A stretch of DNA of 25,397 nucleotides from Thiodiazotropha sp037384445 (GCA_037384445.1 JARRNY010000060.1:1-25397); one strand, 5' to 3'; shown: positions 1 to 8,801, counted from the first letter of the stretch. The notes: generated from the letters alone by a model not told the origin. Program-made: numbers and translations.

Positions 1-1
1 C

Positions 2-1678
2 ACCCTCAACGGCATGGCAGAGAATCTTGAAATCAAGACCCGCAGTGTGCGGCAGTTGGCGCGACTCGTCGAGGACACCAATGATGCGATAGCCATCTTT
101 GGCGAGGATGAAAAAATCTCTTTCGTCAATCCGGCATTCATGAACATCACCAAGCGGAATTTGGAATTCTATCTGGGCATGTCGCTCGACGATCTTTTTG
201 AACATCTCGGCATCGACAAGAAGAAACAGCGTGAGGTATCGGCGGGAATGGTCCATGTCGATCAGCTCGACTGGTCTACCGACATCACGATTTCCACCGA
301 GAATCACGGCCCTGTTCATATGACGCTGCGCATCGAGGCATTCGACTCCGAAGATACGCAAAGCAATGGCTTTTTCGTCGTTCTCAGCGACATCACGCGG
401 CGCAAACAGCTTGAGTTCGAACTCGAAACCCTGGCCTACATCGACAAACTGACCAAACTGCCCAATCGGCGTTTCTTCATGGATCGCCTGAGCGAAGCGG
501 TCAAAGAAGCCGAGCTCTTCGGCTCAGGTCTCGCTGTGCTGTTCCTCGACCTGGATAATTTCAAACTCATCAACGACTCATTGGGCCATGAGATCGGAGA
601 CTTTGTACTCAGCGAGTCTGCCTGGCGCATTCAGGATGCGCTGCGTTCCGACGACATCGTCTGCCGTCTGGGAGGCGATGAATTCACCATCATCATCAAA
701 GGCGTAGTGAGCAAGGACGAATTGGCGAAAATCGCCAGCTCAATCATTCACGAATTCAGCAAGCCGATCGACTGTCAGGATCGCGAGCTGAGAATCAGCA
801 CCAGCATCGGCATCGTACACTTTCCGGAGGACGGCAGGGACGAAAAAGAGCTGATAAAAAACGCCGATACAGCGATGTATGCCGCCAAGCATGCCGGTAA
901 GAACGCTTTCCGTTTCTTCTCCTTCGACATGCACAGGAACCTGCACGAACACCTTGAACTCGAAAGCGCGCTGCGCCGGGCCATCGAGAAGTTTAAACTT
1001 GAACTGGTCTATCAACCTTTCATCGATGTCGAGACTCAGACCATCTCCAGTTGCGAGGCACTGCTGCGATGGAAACACCCTGAACGAGGTTATATCTCGC
1101 CTGCCCGTTTCATCCCCATCGCAGAAGAGTCAGGACTGATTGGCGCCATTGGCGACTGGGTCATCACCGAAGTCTGCCAGCAGATGAAACGCTGGAATTT
1201 CAACATCAACGTATCGATCAACATATCCGGCAGTGAACTGATCGACAAGCGTTTCATCAGTCGCCTGCAGGACCGGCTCATCAAATACGATATCGAGGCC
1301 TACCGGTTACAACTCGAATTCACCGAACATGTGCTCGTCAGTAAGGACGGCAGCAACATCTCCATCCTTAACGCACTGCCGGTGGACATTATCAAGATCG
1401 ACAAGTCCTTCATCAACAAACTACCACACGACCGCCGCACCATCGCTGTCGTCAACTCGATCATCTCACTGGCGGAGAGTCTCGGCTTGCAGACAATCGG
1501 CGAAGGCGTTGAGAACAAATCACAGGTTGATTGGCTGCGCGCCCACGGATGCAGAGTCATCCAGGGATTTTATTTTTACAAACCGATGACAGCTGAGGAC
1601 CTGCAGAAACTGATAACGCAACAAAAGGTAGCCCGACTGACGCCGGCAAACACCCCGAAAACACACGATAAAAAATAA
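2..1678 (+). CDS. HAMP(partial)-PAS-GGDEF-EAL c-di-GMP protein, 5' end outside window
   Basis: Cyclic-di-GMP signalling protein. The frame is open to the window edge, and the residues before the first ATG (position 14) read TLNGMAENLE, which resembles the end of a HAMP domain. The gene therefore probably starts outside the window and encodes a membrane sensor. Numbering from the ATG at 14: PAS about 10-130, GGDEF about 135-300 with intact GGDEF at 220-224 and an intact RxxD inhibitory site at 211-214, EAL about 315-540. The EAL motif (E348) and the KID motif (K461) are present. The segment that should carry the catalytic DDFGTGYSS strand is missing, so LEFTE (434-438) runs almost straight into LPVDIIKID. 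Prediction: active diguanylate cyclase, inactive phosphodiesterase that may act only as a binding or regulatory domain. It is followed 71 bp downstream by a periplasmic binding protein on the same strand. Confidence 0.93.
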   Translation, partial: TLNGMAENLEIKTRSVRQLARLVEDTNDAIAIFGEDEKISFVNPAFMNITKRNLEFYLGMSLDDLFEHLGIDKKKQREVSAGMVHVDQLDWSTDITISTENHGPVHMTLRIEAFDSEDTQSNGFFVVLSDITRRKQLEFELETLAYIDKLTKLPNRRFFMDRLSEAVKEAELFGSGLAVLFLDLDNFKLINDSLGHEIGDFVLSESAWRIQDALRSDDIVCRLGGDEFTIIIKGVVSKDELAKIASSIIHEFSKPIDCQDRELRISTSIGIVHFPEDGRDEKELIKNADTAMYAAKHAGKNAFRFFSFDMHRNLHEHLELESALRRAIEKFKLELVYQPFIDVETQTISSCEALLRWKHPERGYISPARFIPIAEESGLIGAIGDWVITEVCQQMKRWNFNINVSINISGSELIDKRFISRLQDRLIKYDIEAYRLQLEFTEHVLVSKDGSNISILNALPVDIIKIDKSFINKLPHDRRTIAVVNSIISLAESLGLQTIGEGVENKSQVDWLRAHGCRVIQGFYFYKPMTAEDLQKLITQQKVARLTPANTPKTHDKK

Positions 1679-1749
1679 GGCTTGCGCCAAGCTGTCGTGG
1701 TCTATTCGGTCATCAGCGAGCCATTGCCCAGCATTGATACACGAAGACG

Positions 1750-2688
1750 ATGAGCACCCAATCGAAAACGCAACATAAGGCACACACGCGCCGAGTCACA
1801 CGCAAGCTTCTCATCTCCGCGTTGTTGCTGAGCATCAGCCAGACGCAGGCTGAGATAGTTCCCGGCGGAACCTACGATCGGGAGATTGCCTATATCGGCG
1901 GTCTGTCACGCCAGCTCTTCGGCGGTGACCGCAATGACGTCACTATCGCCACGGAGATGTTCTTCAGCGAAGTCGTTAAGCGAATCGGGTACCGGAAAGT
2001 CGAATTCAAGGTACTGCAGGATAAATCAGCAATCCTCGATTCAATGCAGAAAGATCAGCTGGATACCATATACGCCAATCCGATCGACTATCTGGATCTG
2101 GATCATCAGATCAATCCGAACCACCGCTACACCCTGACTTACGGATCGGCACCTGAACAGCGCATCTTCCTGCTCACGCAGTCCGGGCAATCCATAACGG
2201 ACATTCGTTCATTGCGGGGTAAACATCTTTCCATACCTGGCGGCTATATACTTGGCCTCACCTATCTGGAGGTCTATCTGGCCAAGGCTGGCCTGCCGGG
2301 TCCGGAGACGTTTTTCTCAGAAATTCTGTACCCTAAATCCAGCAACGGCGCCGTACTCGATGTCTTCTTCGGCAAGGCAGACCTGGCAGTCACATCCGAC
2401 GTGGCCTACACTCTCGCCAACGACCTTAATCCGCAATTACACAACAAACTTGATATTCTGGCCATCTCCGACCCGTACATCCCCTTCATCATCGGCGTCA
2501 ATAAGCGGGTGCCTCATGATCTCACCGACCAGGTGGATGCAATTCTCTCTGATCTCTCCCATGAGCCCAGGCTCAGGCGTATTCTCTCCATGTTCAGTGC
2601 GAACGCTGTGGTAAAGGTCACTTCCGAGCAGCTGCAAACCCTGCGTGTTCTGAAACAGGAACACGATGCTCTGCTACCGGGAAAATAA
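1750..2688 (+). CDS. PhnD-like periplasmic substrate-binding protein
   Basis: 312 residues. A 20-residue basic leader precedes a hydrophobic stretch (about 20-30) and a likely signal peptidase I site after TQA at 34, so the product should be periplasmic. The body resembles the phosphate/phosphonate ABC-type binding family (PhnD-like, PF12974): an early segment with FKVLQDKSAILDSMQ, then LRGKHLSIPGGYILG, then GKADLAVTSDVAY, the usual order of the two-lobed fold. No permease or ATPase gene is adjacent. Instead it follows a membrane GGDEF-EAL gene by 71 bp on the same strand, so co-transcription is likely. Family members in this setting often deliver a ligand-bound state to a signalling partner rather than to a transporter; that role here is inference. 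The ligand cannot be read from sequence. Confidence 0.85.
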   Translation: MSTQSKTQHKAHTRRVTRKLLISALLLSISQTQAEIVPGGTYDREIAYIGGLSRQLFGGDRNDVTIATEMFFSEVVKRIGYRKVEFKVLQDKSAILDSMQKDQLDTIYANPIDYLDLDHQINPNHRYTLTYGSAPEQRIFLLTQSGQSITDIRSLRGKHLSIPGGYILGLTYLEVYLAKAGLPGPETFFSEILYPKSSNGAVLDVFFGKADLAVTSDVAYTLANDLNPQLHNKLDILAISDPYIPFIIGVNKRVPHDLTDQVDAILSDLSHEPRLRRILSMFSANAVVKVTSEQLQTLRVLKQEHDALLPGK

Positions 2689-2743
2689 CGCACTGATCAG
2701 TTTCCTACCGTCTGCTACAAGTCTCGTCAAAAAAGTCATGGCC

Positions 2744-5700
2744 TTAGAGCTTGTTGCTATGGCAATGAGTGCAGTTGACCATCTCTCCCTGCGAGATGCG
2801 AACCGTCCGGCCTTCATTGCTCAGTGTGCGATCCACTGCGGCGCGTGAAAGCACGGTGCCTTCGCCGTTGCGTCCATGACAGGCGCGGCAGGCATCCCGA
2901 TTGCGCTCAGCCAGATCTTCATGCCCGCCATCGGAGAACCGGGTATCGCCAACCGGATGCATGCCGTGCGGACCATCCAGGGTTGAACCCAGATCGCCTT
3001 CGTGACAGGTACTGCACTCGCTGATCACACCCTTATGGCCCTGTAGCTGGGTCGCTGCAACGTTATCGTTTGCCAGGTCGTTCTTGTTTGGCCAGATACC
3101 ATGAGTCGAACCATGGCAGGCTTCACAAAAGACACCTTCATGGCCTTTGCTCACCCGGTAGAGCATGGGATTGCCGATACGAGGATCATTCGAGCCTGTA
3201 ACGGTTGGGTTATTCGCATCAATCACATTCTCTGCAAAGCGCTTATTCGTAGGTACGATAGGTGTCGCTTTCGGATCGTCGCTGCGGTAGGCCTGGAACA
3301 GACGGATGTTGTCTGAATTACCGTTGGCATCGACACTGTTCACCACGGTTTGAGGCGTTCCTGCCATGTTATCCATCGCGTCGCCCGTGTGACAGGAACC
3401 ACAACCCGGCTCATTAGCCCAGGGTACGCGAGGCTGGGTCGGACTGGTGTAGAAAGAGCCTTGATCCAGTATGAAATTACCCGCCGTATTCGGTGTCACA
3501 TCATTGGTAAAATCGCTACCAACCTGCTCCATATTACCGTGGCAATCCTGGCACAGCATGCCACCATTGGCCATGGCGCCACGCAGACAGTCAGTACGAC
3601 GTCCGGGATGGCACTGATAGCAGGTCTCCTGCAGTACCTGACGACGCTCGTCCGCGTTCACCACGAAACCAAAGTCATCCTTGATCGCTGCCGGCATATC
3701 GGGAAACAGTTTGTTGCCGTTACCATCGGTCACGCTCCCATGATGGCTGTGCATGACATTGGACATACTCTTCACACTATGCTGCTGGCGTCCATTTGCC
3801 GTGGATCCCACTGGCCCTTCAAGCGGACCGAGCTGAGCCAGATCAAGCGCTGGAGTATAGTGACACTGCTGACAAACTACAGGCGTGTTGTTCTCCAGAT
3901 CTGTACCATGCTTCTGATCATGCAGACGGACCAGATTGATATCTGCCGCATACTCTTTACTCACCTCATCCGGTACTGTGCCATGCAGCGGATCATCAAG
4001 TGATGATGCTACATTCGCCAGACTTGATGTAGCTGAACCATTACCGCCATCGAACGATGAACCATGGCAGGCACCGCAGTTGGCTTCGCCCGAGATCGGC
4101 ACAACCGTATCAACCGAGGCCACTGTCGTACCATTGACCTTGGCCTGAACACGGTAGAGAGGCCATGGATTTTCACGACCATAGTCGTCAAACGCCGTAA
4201 CCGGTACTCCAGGGGCTTCAAACCAATTCACTTCTTCGGAGACATAGCCAAACGGGAAGTTGATGAAGAATGGCTGATCCACCACATATGCCTCGAACTT
4301 CTCCACGGCATTCTCAATGTAAGGACCAAAGCGCCCCGGCATGTTCTGCTGATCAGCCTGCAAATTGCCCGGATCGGTCAGGTAGAAAAGCTCAACATTC
4401 GGCATGGGAAGACCCAGATCGAGAATCCCCTCCACCGGACCAGCTGGATAGAAAGCCGACAAGACGCCGTCAGCATTGAAAGGCTCAGCCGGATAGAAGG
4501 GGGCATAGGCCTGACGAGCTACATCCCAGAAATTCGTCTTGAAGACCACACCATTGACCATACTGGAGTAGACACCAGGATTACCCGCCGAGTTGATACC
4601 GGACAGGATAGGATCATTGGGATTGGATGCGGCTGAATAGTAAACCTCAGCACCATCAGCACGCCCCAGAATATTGGGCTCCTGGCCCCGCTGAATAACT
4701 GTTGCATGCAGCACATTAAAGGGCGGCAGAATACTCGAGATACGGGTATCGAAGTCACCACAGTGCATACCGAGGTCATTGACGGCAAAGACACGGTAGC
4801 CACTTTGATTGACAAAGCTTTGCTCGGGTACTGGATTTCCTGGCACACCATGCTGACTCGTCGAATTGATCGAGACATCAGGAATTGGTTGAGAATTGCC
4901 AACATTCGCAGTCGTTCCCTGACTGTCACTGGCGCCATCGGCATCGGTGACTGTCAACGAGACGTTGTAACTACCGGCTGAAGCGTAGGCATGGTTTGGA
5001 TTCGCCTGCGTGCTACTGCTGCCATCACCGAATGTCCACTGGTAACTCAACGTTGAACCGTCAGGATCATAAGAACCGGCACTGCTGAATGCAATGGACT
5101 GGCCCACTGCTCCGCTGTAGGGTCCATTCGCCTGCGCGATCGGCGACTGGTTCGTAGGAGATTGTGTGGAGATATCAGCGCTTGTGATATCACTGGCGCT
5201 TGCGCCGTCATTGTCCGTCACCGTCAACTCCACTGTATAGCTACCTGACGCGCTATAGGTGTGGCTGGGATTCGCTGATGAGCTTGTGTTGCCGTCGCCA
5301 AAATTCCAACTGTAGGCAGCGATGGAACCGTCCGTATCGTTCGAACCGGCGCTGCTAAAATTCACTGCACTGCCCGCAACACCGCTGTATGGACCATTGG
5401 CATTCGCTGTCGGCGGCGTATTGCCTCCGCCATTGCCGGCGTCGCAATCCCTCGGCGCATGCCTGACATCTCTTTCGGCAGACTTACCGTCGGACTGTAG
5501 TGCATATACACGGCAGGGAACGCTTGCCGGATTCCTGACCGTCACACTCCATCCACCATGATCTACACTATCCTCACCAATGAATGCTGAGGTATCAGCA
5601 TTGGACACAGTGACGCTTTCCCGTCGATTACCACTACCACTCACTTCGAGTCGCTTTCGTCGATCGCTCCAGCTTGCTTTCTCGATGGTAAATGAACTGC

Positions 5701-5836
5701 TGCTATCCCTACTGTAATCCCTACTGTGATGACTTTCATCGTCATCTGCAAAGGCAGAGGTCACATTGAAAAGCAGGAAACAGGAGCTGATGAAGAAGAG
5801 GAGTGTACTCGTACGCAGTCTGTCTGGTAAAACCAT
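2744..5836 (-). CDS. Exported nonaheme cytochrome c with two PKD domains
   Basis: 1030 residues. Signal peptide with cleavage near SAFA (30). Residues 48-131 look like a small Ig-like beta module. Two PKD domains follow (about 141-222 and 230-312), each with the ANGPYSG start and a WxFGDG core; they are near-duplicates of each other. Residues 330-585 form a non-heme region I cannot name, containing RVFAVNDLGMHCGDF. Nine CxxCH c-type heme motifs start at residues 587, 655, 739, 762, 812, 904, 941, 983 and 1022. The protein must mature in the periplasm; PKD modules suggest a cell-surface or extracellular location. A redox or electron-transfer role is secure from the hemes, the donor and acceptor are unknown. 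A GGGGGA Shine-Dalgarno-like run lies a few bases before the ATG. The two-component genes lie just upstream on the same strand (110-bp gap). Confidence 0.92.
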   Translation of the reverse strand: MVLPDRLRTSTLLFFISSCFLLFNVTSAFADDDESHHSRDYSRDSSSSFTIEKASWSDRRKRLEVSGSGNRRESVTVSNADTSAFIGEDSVDHGGWSVTVRNPASVPCRVYALQSDGKSAERDVRHAPRDCDAGNGGGNTPPTANANGPYSGVAGSAVNFSSAGSNDTDGSIAAYSWNFGDGNTSSSANPSHTYSASGSYTVELTVTDNDGASASDITSADISTQSPTNQSPIAQANGPYSGAVGQSIAFSSAGSYDPDGSTLSYQWTFGDGSSSTQANPNHAYASAGSYNVSLTVTDADGASDSQGTTANVGNSQPIPDVSINSTSQHGVPGNPVPEQSFVNQSGYRVFAVNDLGMHCGDFDTRISSILPPFNVLHATVIQRGQEPNILGRADGAEVYYSAASNPNDPILSGINSAGNPGVYSSMVNGVVFKTNFWDVARQAYAPFYPAEPFNADGVLSAFYPAGPVEGILDLGLPMPNVELFYLTDPGNLQADQQNMPGRFGPYIENAVEKFEAYVVDQPFFINFPFGYVSEEVNWFEAPGVPVTAFDDYGRENPWPLYRVQAKVNGTTVASVDTVVPISGEANCGACHGSSFDGGNGSATSSLANVASSLDDPLHGTVPDEVSKEYAADINLVRLHDQKHGTDLENNTPVVCQQCHYTPALDLAQLGPLEGPVGSTANGRQQHSVKSMSNVMHSHHGSVTDGNGNKLFPDMPAAIKDDFGFVVNADERRQVLQETCYQCHPGRRTDCLRGAMANGGMLCQDCHGNMEQVGSDFTNDVTPNTAGNFILDQGSFYTSPTQPRVPWANEPGCGSCHTGDAMDNMAGTPQTVVNSVDANGNSDNIRLFQAYRSDDPKATPIVPTNKRFAENVIDANNPTVTGSNDPRIGNPMLYRVSKGHEGVFCEACHGSTHGIWPNKNDLANDNVAATQLQGHKGVISECSTCHEGDLGSTLDGPHGMHPVGDTRFSDGGHEDLAERNRDACRACHGRNGEGTVLSRAAVDRTLSNEGRTVRISQGEMVNCTHCHSNKL

Positions 5837-5946
5837 TGCTGATCCCCCGAATTGTTTAGTTCTAATTGAAAGCGGTAGCGAAAGGTAATGCTTTTATCCT
5901 TTATGCATGAACGGATCGGCCGCAAATATAAGTTAGCATTTACGCA

Positions 5947-7296
5947 TTAAGCTTCACTTAACGCAGGCAGGAACAGGGTCACAATAAGTCCCGAATCTTC
6001 CATTTTATCCTTAAGTGTGATCGACGCCTGGTGCAGGTAGCTGATCTCTTTCACGATGGAAAGACCAAGACCACTGCCACCTCCCTTTGAACCCTTATTG
6101 AGACGTTCGAATACCCACGCTTTCTTTGCTTCGGGAATACCCGGGCCAGTATCCTCAACAGATAAGGAAACACCATTAGTTACATTAGCGACATGCACAA
6201 TGACGCTGCCACTCTCAGGTGTAAATTTAATGGCGTTACCGATCAGGTTGGAAAGCAGAATATTAATCAACTGGGGATTTCCCTCGATAAAGACGGGGCT
6301 CTCCGCTAACAATTCCAATTCAATTCCTTTTTCCAAAGCCAGGGGCGAGAGCTCTGACAGCACATCGCTCGATACTGCTCTCAGGTCGATTCGTTCGAAG
6401 GTTTGGCGGATCTTTTCCGGTTCGATCGAGGCTAAAACCAATAGCTGATTGATGACATGATTCAAATTCACCAGTCCATGCTGCACTTTATCGACGACAA
6501 GCCCTCTCTCCTCTTCACTGAGGCTCCCATCAACGGATTGCAACTGCACTAACATACCGGCAATCGGTGTACGCAATTCATGCGCGACATCAGCGGTAAA
6601 GCGACTGTTGCGTTCGATCGAAGCTCTCAAACGGCTCAACAATGCATTGATCTCCTCAACCAGGCTGGCGCTCTCTTCAGGGATATGATCTACCTCAACC
6701 GGATTGAGGTGGCCGTAATCGCGTTCGGCAATCAACCTCGACACTTGGCGCAACGGTTCCAATCCGCGATGCACCACCACCCACAACATACCGGAGAGCG
6801 GTATGACAATAAGTAACGGCTTTACCACGTCGATCACGAATTCGTTGACCATGCGATCTCTCTCCATATGCGAACGCGCAACCTGGATGCGGAAATCATT
6901 AACGGTAAGATTCAGGGTATAGACACGCCAACCGGCATTGTTGAAGATCACGTCGGCGAAGCCATCATCACGCGACGCTGAAAGAGGATCTGCTGGCGCT
7001 TTCGGTCCTCGCACCATTAAACGATCCTGCTGACTCCAGATCTGAAAAATGAGCGGGAACTGATAACCTGCGTTGCTCAGGTCAGCTTGATAGTCATTGA
7101 GATCATGCTCGGCGGCTTCATGGACTGTCGCCACGGCCAGCAGCTGCGCCACCTGTACCAGTTCAGCATCGTAGACTTGGCTGATGTCGCTGTTGGTACG
7201 CCACCAGGTAAAACAGAGCACTGCGCTCCACAACAACAGCACCGACAGCAGGATCGTCACCAGCAGTCGGAAACGGATCGAGCGGGTAATCGTCAA
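5947..7296 (-). CDS. QseC-type sensor histidine kinase
   Basis: 449 residues. TM1 about 10-30, periplasmic sensor about 31-157 with the YQFPLIFQIW segment typical of the 2CSK_N/QseC-TctE group, TM2 about 158-176, HAMP linker about 177-228. The HisKA phospho-acceptor is H239 in FTADVAHELRTP. The ATPase has its N box at N354 (SNLIGNAIKFTP), G1 at D382 (DTGPGIP) and G2 at about 406-411 (GGGSGLGLSIV), so the kinase looks complete. The start is TTG: its first bases overlap the response-regulator stop as TTGA, implying translational coupling. The cytochrome gene follows after 110 bp on the same strand and is a plausible target. The signal sensed is unknown. Confidence 0.93.
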   Translation of the reverse strand: MTITRSIRFRLLVTILLSVLLLWSAVLCFTWWRTNSDISQVYDAELVQVAQLLAVATVHEAAEHDLNDYQADLSNAGYQFPLIFQIWSQQDRLMVRGPKAPADPLSASRDDGFADVIFNNAGWRVYTLNLTVNDFRIQVARSHMERDRMVNEFVIDVVKPLLIVIPLSGMLWVVVHRGLEPLRQVSRLIAERDYGHLNPVEVDHIPEESASLVEEINALLSRLRASIERNSRFTADVAHELRTPIAGMLVQLQSVDGSLSEEERGLVVDKVQHGLVNLNHVINQLLVLASIEPEKIRQTFERIDLRAVSSDVLSELSPLALEKGIELELLAESPVFIEGNPQLINILLSNLIGNAIKFTPESGSVIVHVANVTNGVSLSVEDTGPGIPEAKKAWVFERLNKGSKGGGSGLGLSIVKEISYLHQASITLKDKMEDSGLIVTLFLPALSEA

Positions 7297-7967
7297 CGAG
7301 GTTTCTCGATGACGTAGCCAACCCCCCTGACAGTACGGATCGGGTGCTCCCCAAGTTTTTTGCGCAGGTGGTGGATATGAACCTCGATGGCGTTGCTCTC
7401 CACCTCATCATCGAGACAATAGATGGTTTCATTGAGCTTGCGCCGCGACATCACCCGCCCCATGTTCTCCATCAATGCCCGCAGGATATCGAACTCCTTG
7501 ACCGACAAGGAAATGTCGCTGCCACGCATCGTCACCGTTCGGGATGAAGGATCAAGTAACAGTTCGCCGTGTTGCAGACGCATCGGCTCTTGCCCGTTGT
7601 GCCGCCGGTGCAGTGCACGAATACGGGCGCACAACTCATCGATATCGAACGGCTTTACCATATAGTCGTCCGCACCGCTGTCGAGCGCTGCCACCCGGTC
7701 CACGACTTCGGCACGCGCGGTCAGCACCAGGACAGGAATCTGATTCCCGCCCCCTCGCAAGCGCGCCAACACCTCCAGCCCCGAGAGCCAGGGAATATTC
7801 AAATCGAGCAACAGCACATCATAGCGGCAGCTCTTCAGGGACTGCATGGCGGTCATGCCATCGCGAACCCAGTCGGTCTCCATACCACGGCGCTGTAGTA
7901 CGCTCTGGATGCCATCACCCAGCATTTCGTCGTCTTCAACCAACAGTAGATCCATAACCCCTGACAT
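7293..7967 (-). CDS. OmpR/PhoB-family response regulator
   Basis: 224 residues from the ATG at 7967, chosen because GGAGA lies about 8 bases upstream; a TTG at 7988 or an ATG at 7955 would also keep the frame. The receiver domain has the acidic pair in LLVEDDE (11-13), phospho-acceptor D55 (LLLDLNIP), T83 and K105 (VKPF). The C-terminal winged helix (about 130-220) has the SVKEFDILRALMEN and VRGVGYVI signatures. It acts as a DNA-binding regulator phosphorylated by the overlapping kinase gene. Likely targets include its own operon and the multiheme cytochrome downstream, but no binding site was recognised in the 110 bp between kinase and cytochrome. Confidence 0.94.
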   Translation of the reverse strand: MSGVMDLLLVEDDEMLGDGIQSVLQRRGMETDWVRDGMTAMQSLKSCRYDVLLLDLNIPWLSGLEVLARLRGGGNQIPVLVLTARAEVVDRVAALDSGADDYMVKPFDIDELCARIRALHRRHNGQEPMRLQHGELLLDPSSRTVTMRGSDISLSVKEFDILRALMENMGRVMSRRKLNETIYCLDDEVESNAIEVHIHHLRKKLGEHPIRTVRGVGYVIEKPR

Positions 7968-8189
7968 ACGCTTTTCTCCGATATACAAGCACTGACAACT
8001 TCCGACATAGGCAACTACGCCCCGCCGATAGCTACACAGCGCGAGGTGTCAGCGTTCCCTCTGGATATGTGCCCTTCCAAAATCCCGACAGGCGATGACG
8101 GGAACAACATGGGCGATTTTGTGGGAATTATAGACCAAATACTAAAAAGGCAGAAAGGTGCAGAATCGCAAACTGTTAATACGCAGTTC
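7968..8189. other. Intergenic region upstream of two-component operon
   Basis: 222 bp between the response-regulator start and the end of the small membrane protein gene, both on the minus strand. It should contain the promoter of the regulator-kinase genes. I see no hairpin followed by a T-run and no clear operator repeat. Confidence 0.4.
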
Positions 8190-8543
8190 TCAAATTAGAA
8201 GAAAAAAGGCGACAGCGGCCGCCGTCACCAGGCTGATAGTGGTCGGCATGGTCACCAGCATGACGCCGGCCCCCAGCATAAGATAGGCGGTCTCCACCAC
8301 CAGAATCGCCATCGCAAGCCCCAGCGCACGCGGGGTCGGCACCCATTTTGTGATACCGGCCAGGGAGATGAGAGCCAGACCGAGCAGTGCGGCGCCCATC
8401 ATCCCGGCAAAGGCCTGGTTGACCGGCTCCGCCGTGAAAAAGCCGGCCACCAGGTAGGGGTCGACGATCAGAATCAGCCCCCAACTGGTAAGCATGACGA
8501 TGGCAAGTATCAACGCGAGCCGTTGCAGAACCCGATTAGGCAT
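8190..8543 (-). CDS. Small four-helix integral membrane protein, function unknown
   Basis: 117 residues from the ATG at 8543 (MPNRVLQRL), preferred over a TTG at 8555 because a GGGGAA ribosome-binding sequence sits about 6 bases before it. Four hydrophobic helices at roughly 7-27, 38-58, 66-86 and 92-114 with short polar loops, and an N-terminus rich in Arg. Layout and size recall DUF4345-like or other small hypothetical inner-membrane proteins, but I do not recognise a specific family. It is divergently oriented from lexA with 258 bp between, so a shared control region is possible. The overlapping frame at 8176-8484 has no membrane logic and is a shadow. Confidence 0.7.
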   Translation of the reverse strand: MPNRVLQRLALILAIVMLTSWGLILIVDPYLVAGFFTAEPVNQAFAGMMGAALLGLALISLAGITKWVPTPRALGLAMAILVVETAYLMLGAGVMLVTMPTTISLVTAAAVAFFLLI

Positions 8544-8731
8544 TACATTCCCCAAAATATCTTTTAATTATCATACGAATATAGAGAGTTTCCCGATCAA
8601 TTACAAAGCGCGTCATGCGATTTTGAACGGTCAATTCTGGATCGATGTATCCGCTGTGCGCACATCCGGCAAATCGAATGCATGCACCGCGAGCCGATCA
8701 ATTCATCAGGACAAAATTCGCAATCCACCAC

Positions 8732-8766
8732 TTGACCCGTTTACAGTTCTCCATATGTTCTATACT
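8732..8766 (+). promoter_or_regulatory. Candidate lexA promoter
   Basis: Two overlapping readings are possible: TTGACC (8732-8737) with TATGTT (8754-8759) at 16-bp spacing, or TTTACA (8740-8745) with TATACT (8761-8766) at 15 bp. In the second reading a GTTC-N7-GTTC box fills the spacer exactly. Either way the operator would block RNA polymerase. Transcription start not determinable from sequence. Confidence 0.5.
8746..8760 (+). promoter_or_regulatory. SOS-box-like operator 1 (GTTC-N7-GTTC)
   Basis: GTTCTCCATATGTTC matches the direct-repeat LexA operator known from Alphaproteobacteria (GTTC-N7-GTTC). It lies in the predicted core promoter of the LexA gene. A second copy lies 22 bp further on in opposite orientation with 13 of 15 bases the same, which argues against chance. 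Confidence 0.65.
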
Positions 8767-8782
8767 CTAGGGCGTCAGGACA

Positions 8783-8797
8783 GAACATTAGGAGAAC
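8783..8797 (-). promoter_or_regulatory. SOS-box-like operator 2, overlapping the lexA ribosome-binding site
   Basis: On the plus strand GAACATTAGGAGAAC, i.e. GTTC-N7-GTTC on the minus strand. It overlaps the AGGAG Shine-Dalgarno sequence (8790-8794) that sits 7 bases before the lexA ATG at 8802. Together with operator 1 it forms an inverted pair around the expected transcription start, a layout expected for tight autorepression. Confidence 0.65.
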
Positions 8798-8801
8798 AGA
8801 G

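Noticed and set aside
3350..4636. Long plus-strand open frames opposite the cytochrome gene (217 and 190 codons)
   Set aside because: They are antisense to well-supported heme-motif coding sequence, have no domain-like composition and lack ribosome-binding sites.
8176..8484. 102-codon minus-strand frame overlapping the small membrane protein
   Set aside because: Alternate frame of a gene with better start signal and clear membrane helices.
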